A DNA stretch of 64,000 nt from Natrarchaeobaculum aegyptiacum (GTDB lineage Archaea > Halobacteriota > Halobacteria > Halobacteriales > Natrialbaceae): NCBI RefSeq assembly GCF_002156705.1, contig NZ_CP019893.1, positions 1,674,001-1,738,000 on the forward strand. The letters run 5' to 3'. A program made the translations under genes and the position numbers. The notes beneath the pieces were generated by a model. It was given only the letters and a program-made list of their open reading frames with translations. It was not told the DNA's origin and made no database searches. Every line of letters starts with the position of its first letter. The stretch's first letter is position 1. This document shows positions 61,090 to 64,000 of the stretch, one piece after another.

Positions 61090-61942
61090 TGGCTGGCCCT
61101 TCGAGCGCGGGGCCGTAGTCGTTGCGGAGGAACGCGACGACGTCCGCGCGGGTGCCGGCGACGTCGCCGATCACCGTGACTGCGGGCGGTTCGATGCCGA
61201 CCCGGTCGCGTTCGTCGACGATGGTCTCGAGGGTGCCGGTGGCGACCTGCTGGCCGGGCCACGTGGCGCGTTCGACGAGGGCGACGGGGGTGTCGGCGGC
61301 CATACCGCCGTCGATCAGTGCCTCGGCGTACTGTGGGAGGCGGGTGACGCCCATCAGGACGACGATGGTGCCGCCGGTCTCGGCGAGGGCCTCCCAGTTG
61401 ACGGTCGACTCCTCCTTGGTGGGATCCTCGTGGCCGGTGACGAACGAGACGGAGGAGGCGTGATCGCGGTGGGTGACCGGGATGCCAGCGACGGCGGGGG
61501 CGGAGATCGCGGAGGTGACCGCGGGGACGACCTCGAACGGCACGTCGTGATCGGCGAGGTAGGCGGCCTCTTCGCCGCCGCGGCCGAAGACGAACGAGTC
61601 GCCGCCCTTGAGTCGGACGACGCTTTTCTCCTCGCGGGCGAGTTCGACCAGCCGTTCGTTGATCTCCCACTGCGGGGTCCGGTCGCCGTGGGCGCGCTTG
61701 CCGACGTCCTGACGGCGATCGTCCGGCAGGAGGTCGATGATCTTCGGGCCCGGCAGTTTGTCGTGCAGGACGAAGTCGGCCTGCTCGATCAGCCGTCTGG
61801 CCTTGCAGGTCAGCAGTTCGGGGTCGCCGGGGCCGCTGCCGACGAGGTAGACGGTCCCGGGTTCGGGCTCGGATTCGAACTCGAGTTCGACCTCGAGGTC
61901 GGATTCGGACTCCGGCACTGGCTCGCGATCGGTTCCTGGCAT
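61082..61942 (-). CDS. cobA: Uroporphyrinogen-III C-methyltransferase (SUMT)
   Basis: The protein is 286 residues from ATG 61942, which has a GGAGG about 7-10 nt upstream; GTG at 61957 would touch the hemC stop and add five residues. SUMT motifs are VYLVGSGPGDPELLTCKARRLI near residue 33, VVRLKGGDSFVFGRGGEEAAYL, and PVTHRDHASSVSFVTGHED. It methylates uroporphyrinogen III at C2 and C7 to precorrin-2, for siroheme and cobalamin and, in archaea, heme via the alternative pathway. The acidic N-terminal tail (residues about 5-30) is Glu/Ser-rich. It is linked to hemC and hemD. Confidence 0.93.
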   Translation of the reverse strand: MPGTDREPVPESESDLEVELEFESEPEPGTVYLVGSGPGDPELLTCKARRLIEQADFVLHDKLPGPKIIDLLPDDRRQDVGKRAHGDRTPQWEINERLVELAREEKSVVRLKGGDSFVFGRGGEEAAYLADHDVPFEVVPAVTSAISAPAVAGIPVTHRDHASSVSFVTGHEDPTKEESTVNWEALAETGGTIVVLMGVTRLPQYAEALIDGGMAADTPVALVERATWPGQQVATGTLETIVDERDRVGIEPPAVTVIGDVAGTRADVVAFLRNDYGPALEGPAND

Positions 61943-61957
61943 CTCCGTATCCTCCAC

Positions 61958-63088
61958 CTACTTCCCCGTTGGTTTATCTTCCCCGGAGACGGCAGAATCC
62001 GCGTCGCGTTCTGCGCGTTCGATCAGTTCTGCAGCACCACGGTCGGCGAGGTCGCTGGCGAACTCGCGGGCGGCCGCGGCGTGAGTTTCGACGGGGAGGT
62101 CGCGGCTCGCGATCACCGACTCCTCGCCGTCACGGTCGAAGACGGTCACGCTGGCGTGGACGTACTCTCCCTGGAGCACGGCGAAGATGCCGATCGGAGC
62201 GATACAGCCGCCGCCGAGTTCGGCGAGAAGCGTCCGTTCGACGGTCGTCTCGACCCGGGTTCGTGGGAAATCGATCGCCGACTGGAGCTCCTGGGCGGAC
62301 TCTCCGTCCACGGCGGTCACTGCCAGCGCTCCTTGCCCGGGCGCGGGAACGAACGTGTCGGTCGGGAGCCGCTGGTAGTCGACGTACTGGCCCAGCCCGC
62401 TGCGCTCGAGGCCCGCCTCGGCGAGAACGATCGCGTCGTATTCGGTCTCCACCTCGCGACCGAGGGCCTGCTTCTCGAGTTCCGAGCGGTCGTCGAACCA
62501 CTCCTCGACGGTCTGGTCGTACTCGGGTTCAAAGTCCTCGTTTCCAGTGTTCCCCTTCCGTTCTTTATCTGCCTCGCTGCGTTCCTGATGTTCTGCCTGC
62601 AGGCTGGGCGCGAGCAGTTTCTCGAGTCGCGTGTCGACGTTCCCGCGCAGGGGTTCGACCTCGAGGTCGGGGCGCTCGGCGAGCAACTGTGCGCGTCGTC
62701 GCAGGCTCGAGGTGCCGACGGTCGCTCCCTCGGGGAGGTCCTCGAGGTTCGAGCCGTCGGGCGTCACGAGGGCGTCCCCCGGCGCGCCGCGTTCGGGGAC
62801 GGCGGCGGTCACGAGGTCGTCGGGCTGTTCGGTCGGCATGTCCTTCATCGAGTGGATCGCGCCGTCGAGGTCGCCCGACAGGACGCGCTCGTCGAGTTCG
62901 CGGACGAACGCCCCCGTCTTCCCGAGGCGGTGGATGAGTTCGTCCTGAATCTGGTCCCCAGTCGTCTCGACCGTGACGAGTTCGACCTCGTAATGGCGGT
63001 CCTCGAGGGCCTCTTTGACTGTCGTCGCCTGCCGCCGGGCGAGCGTCGACCCCCGCGTCGCCAGCCGAAACGTCCCACGCGTTCTCAT
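61958..63088 (-). CDS. hemC: Hydroxymethylbilane synthase (porphobilinogen deaminase)
   Basis: The 376-residue protein starts MRTRGTFRLATRGSTLARRQATTVKEALEDRHYEVELVTVETTGDQIQDE; a CTTTTCATA box is 23-31 nt upstream. It has LGKTGAFVRELDERVLSGDLDGAIHSMKDMPTEQPDDL and LRRRAQLLAERPDLEVEPLRGNVDTRLEKL, and the cofactor-attachment Cys in LLAELGGGCIAPIGIFAVL. An insertion of about 50 charged residues (HQERSEADKERKGNTGNEDFEPEYDQTVEEWF) follows the second domain's RLEKL. It joins four porphobilinogens. First gene of hemC-cobA-hemD. Confidence 0.95.
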   Translation of the reverse strand: MRTRGTFRLATRGSTLARRQATTVKEALEDRHYEVELVTVETTGDQIQDELIHRLGKTGAFVRELDERVLSGDLDGAIHSMKDMPTEQPDDLVTAAVPERGAPGDALVTPDGSNLEDLPEGATVGTSSLRRRAQLLAERPDLEVEPLRGNVDTRLEKLLAPSLQAEHQERSEADKERKGNTGNEDFEPEYDQTVEEWFDDRSELEKQALGREVETEYDAIVLAEAGLERSGLGQYVDYQRLPTDTFVPAPGQGALAVTAVDGESAQELQSAIDFPRTRVETTVERTLLAELGGGCIAPIGIFAVLQGEYVHASVTVFDRDGEESVIASRDLPVETHAAAAREFASDLADRGAAELIERAERDADSAVSGEDKPTGK

Positions 63089-63267
63089 GGGCGGTACTCG
63101 ACGCCTCGAGTATGAAAAGCGCACGCTTGTGGGTCGGCCAGACCCAGCGGCTACGTGAGAGACTCTCAGAATGCTACTCGAGGTCGTGGGTGGTACTCCC
63201 AACTAGATTTGTTTCGAACATCTTCGGCGGGAGAGCTACGGGGCACGACGCCGGTGGGTAATACAGA

Positions 63268-63351
63268 ATGAGCGAAACACTCTACGAGCGACTCGGCGAA
63301 CGGGATGCGATCGCGAGGTACGAGGACGCGATCGTTACGGCGGTGGACTGA
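63268..63351 (+). pseudogene. Remnant of a truncated (group I) hemoglobin gene
   Basis: The short frame MSETLYERLGERDAIARYED... then AIVTAVD and stop resembles the N-terminus of trHb proteins (for example LYERLGGxDAIAAVVDxF), after which the normal helices and heme-ligand His are absent. Only 27 codons remain, so the gene is inactivated by deletion. 63089-63393 (305 bp) has no other gene. Confidence 0.6.
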
Positions 63352-63393
63352 TCGGAATCGGCCGGTTGACCGCACGAACAGTGCGCTGGGACC

Positions 63394-64000
63394 TCAGGTC
63401 ACCGATCGCCATCGACGGGTGAGGTAGTAGCCTGCGAGCAGCGGCTGTACCGGCGGAACGAATACACTCACGAACGCGAGTCCGAGGTACGTCCCGGGGT
63501 TCGGCCGCCACGACTCGTTCGTGGTGGCGACGTAGGCGGCGTCCTGATGGATCGCGACCGGGAACGCGCCGAAGGCGATCGCCCCTGCGAGGCCGATGGC
63601 CGCCGTGAACAGGCCGGGGATCGCGAGGACGACGGCGACCAGCCCAACGGCGACACCGACGACGGTCGTCGCAAGCGAGAGGGCGACGACGAGCCACCAG
63701 CCGGACCAGCCCGCCTGCGTTCCCCGGTAACGGTGACGTCGCGCGAGGTAGACGACGCCCACGGCCGGCGCCCAGACGAGTGCGGTCAGCGCGTTGAGCC
63801 ACGGATTCGGCTCCCACTCGTCGGCGGTCGCCACTTCGCTCCCGTCGTCGGTTTCTTCCTCGGCCCCAGAGCGTGCTCTCACCTGCTGGGCGTCGAACCC
63901 GATCACGACTGCGACGCCGAGGGTGACCGCCGCGTAGCCGAACGTCCCGATCAGGACGAACGCGAGGCCGAGTCCGGGAACGCCGGGATCGGCCTCCTGC
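63394..64000 (-). CDS. Multi-pass membrane protein of unknown function, 5' end outside window
   Basis: The frame stays open to the window edge, where it reads LGLAFVLIGTFGYAAVTLGVAVVIGFDAQQVRARSG upstream of a GTG that could be taken as a start at 63906; the upstream frame continues without stop, so a longer protein is likelier. Visible membrane segments are four to five: one before DAQQVR, then WLNALTALVWAPAVGVVYLAR, WWLVVALSLATTVVGVAVGLVAVVLAIPGLFTAAIG and LGLAFVSVFVPPVQPLLAGYYLTRRW. I do not recognise the family. The C-terminus ends RWRSVT. Confidence 0.7.
   Translation of the reverse strand, partial: QEADPGVPGLGLAFVLIGTFGYAAVTLGVAVVIGFDAQQVRARSGAEEETDDGSEVATADEWEPNPWLNALTALVWAPAVGVVYLARRHRYRGTQAGWSGWWLVVALSLATTVVGVAVGLVAVVLAIPGLFTAAIGLAGAIAFGAFPVAIHQDAAYVATTNESWRPNPGTYLGLAFVSVFVPPVQPLLAGYYLTRRWRSVT

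Noticed and set aside
61430-63115. A 561-residue plus-strand frame opposite cobA and hemC
   Set aside because: Antisense to two recognised enzymes with full motifs and correct operon structure.

Overview
The window is chromosomal DNA from a halophilic archaeon. The evidence is high GC with very frequent CTCGAG, strongly acidic predicted proteins, leaderless genes with TATA boxes 24-33 nt upstream of start codons, and archaeal informational genes: Hel308, Hef, the KEOPS subunit Cgi121, the PolD large subunit, archaeal glycyl-tRNA synthetase and a RecJ-like DHH protein. Codon style and gene families suggest Natrialbales, but that placement is inference. Most of the window is ordinary core genome with short intergenic gaps.

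Layout. 1-7.1 kb: envelope and small proteins, a 2'-5' RNA ligase-like protein, tRNA-Gln(CUG), a flavin oxidoreductase, a VIT1/CCC1-like protein, a zinc alcohol dehydrogenase and an LEA14-like lipid-side protein. 7.2-12 kb: hel308-cgi121 operon and a UspA/PiT pair. 12-15.5 kb: ferredoxin, Bat-like regulator and cytochrome P450 (a possible redox unit), then malate dehydrogenase. 15.7-30.5 kb: LOG-like protein, Tat protein, p27-type zinc-ribbon protein, DCC/HTTM pair, Hef nuclease-helicase, flavin reductase, TspO, a double DUF6176-like protein, a SEC59-like kinase, a BASS transporter, a second PiT/UspA pair, a membrane protein with a long tetrapeptide-repeat helix, and an AbrB/PIN toxin-antitoxin pair with a perfect palindrome at its start. 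30.5-41 kb: CBS-glyS operon and a complete dppABCDF-type peptide importer. 41.3-47 kb: a PPC/DUF296 protein followed 1 nt later by the PolD large subunit gene, which carries a 494-residue homing-endonuclease intein in its active site.

48.2-54.6 kb is the accessory island. It is more AT-rich and holds a DUF4157 (HExxH) protein of the kind tied to contractile-injection-system cargo, two tandem paralogous downstream genes translationally linked to it, a decayed fragment of a third paralog, and a divergent IS4-like DDE transposase gene. This is the best candidate for an undescribed effector/immunity-like system. 54.6-64 kb returns to core genes: rubredoxin-like protein, ketopantoate reductase, NifU, DUF5783, DHH phosphoesterase, the hemC-cobA-hemD tetrapyrrole operon, a globin remnant and a membrane protein cut by the window end.

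Translation coupling is a theme: five same-strand junctions share exactly 8 nt (ATGNNTGA or ATGNNTAA), and hel308/cgi121 share a TGATG junction.
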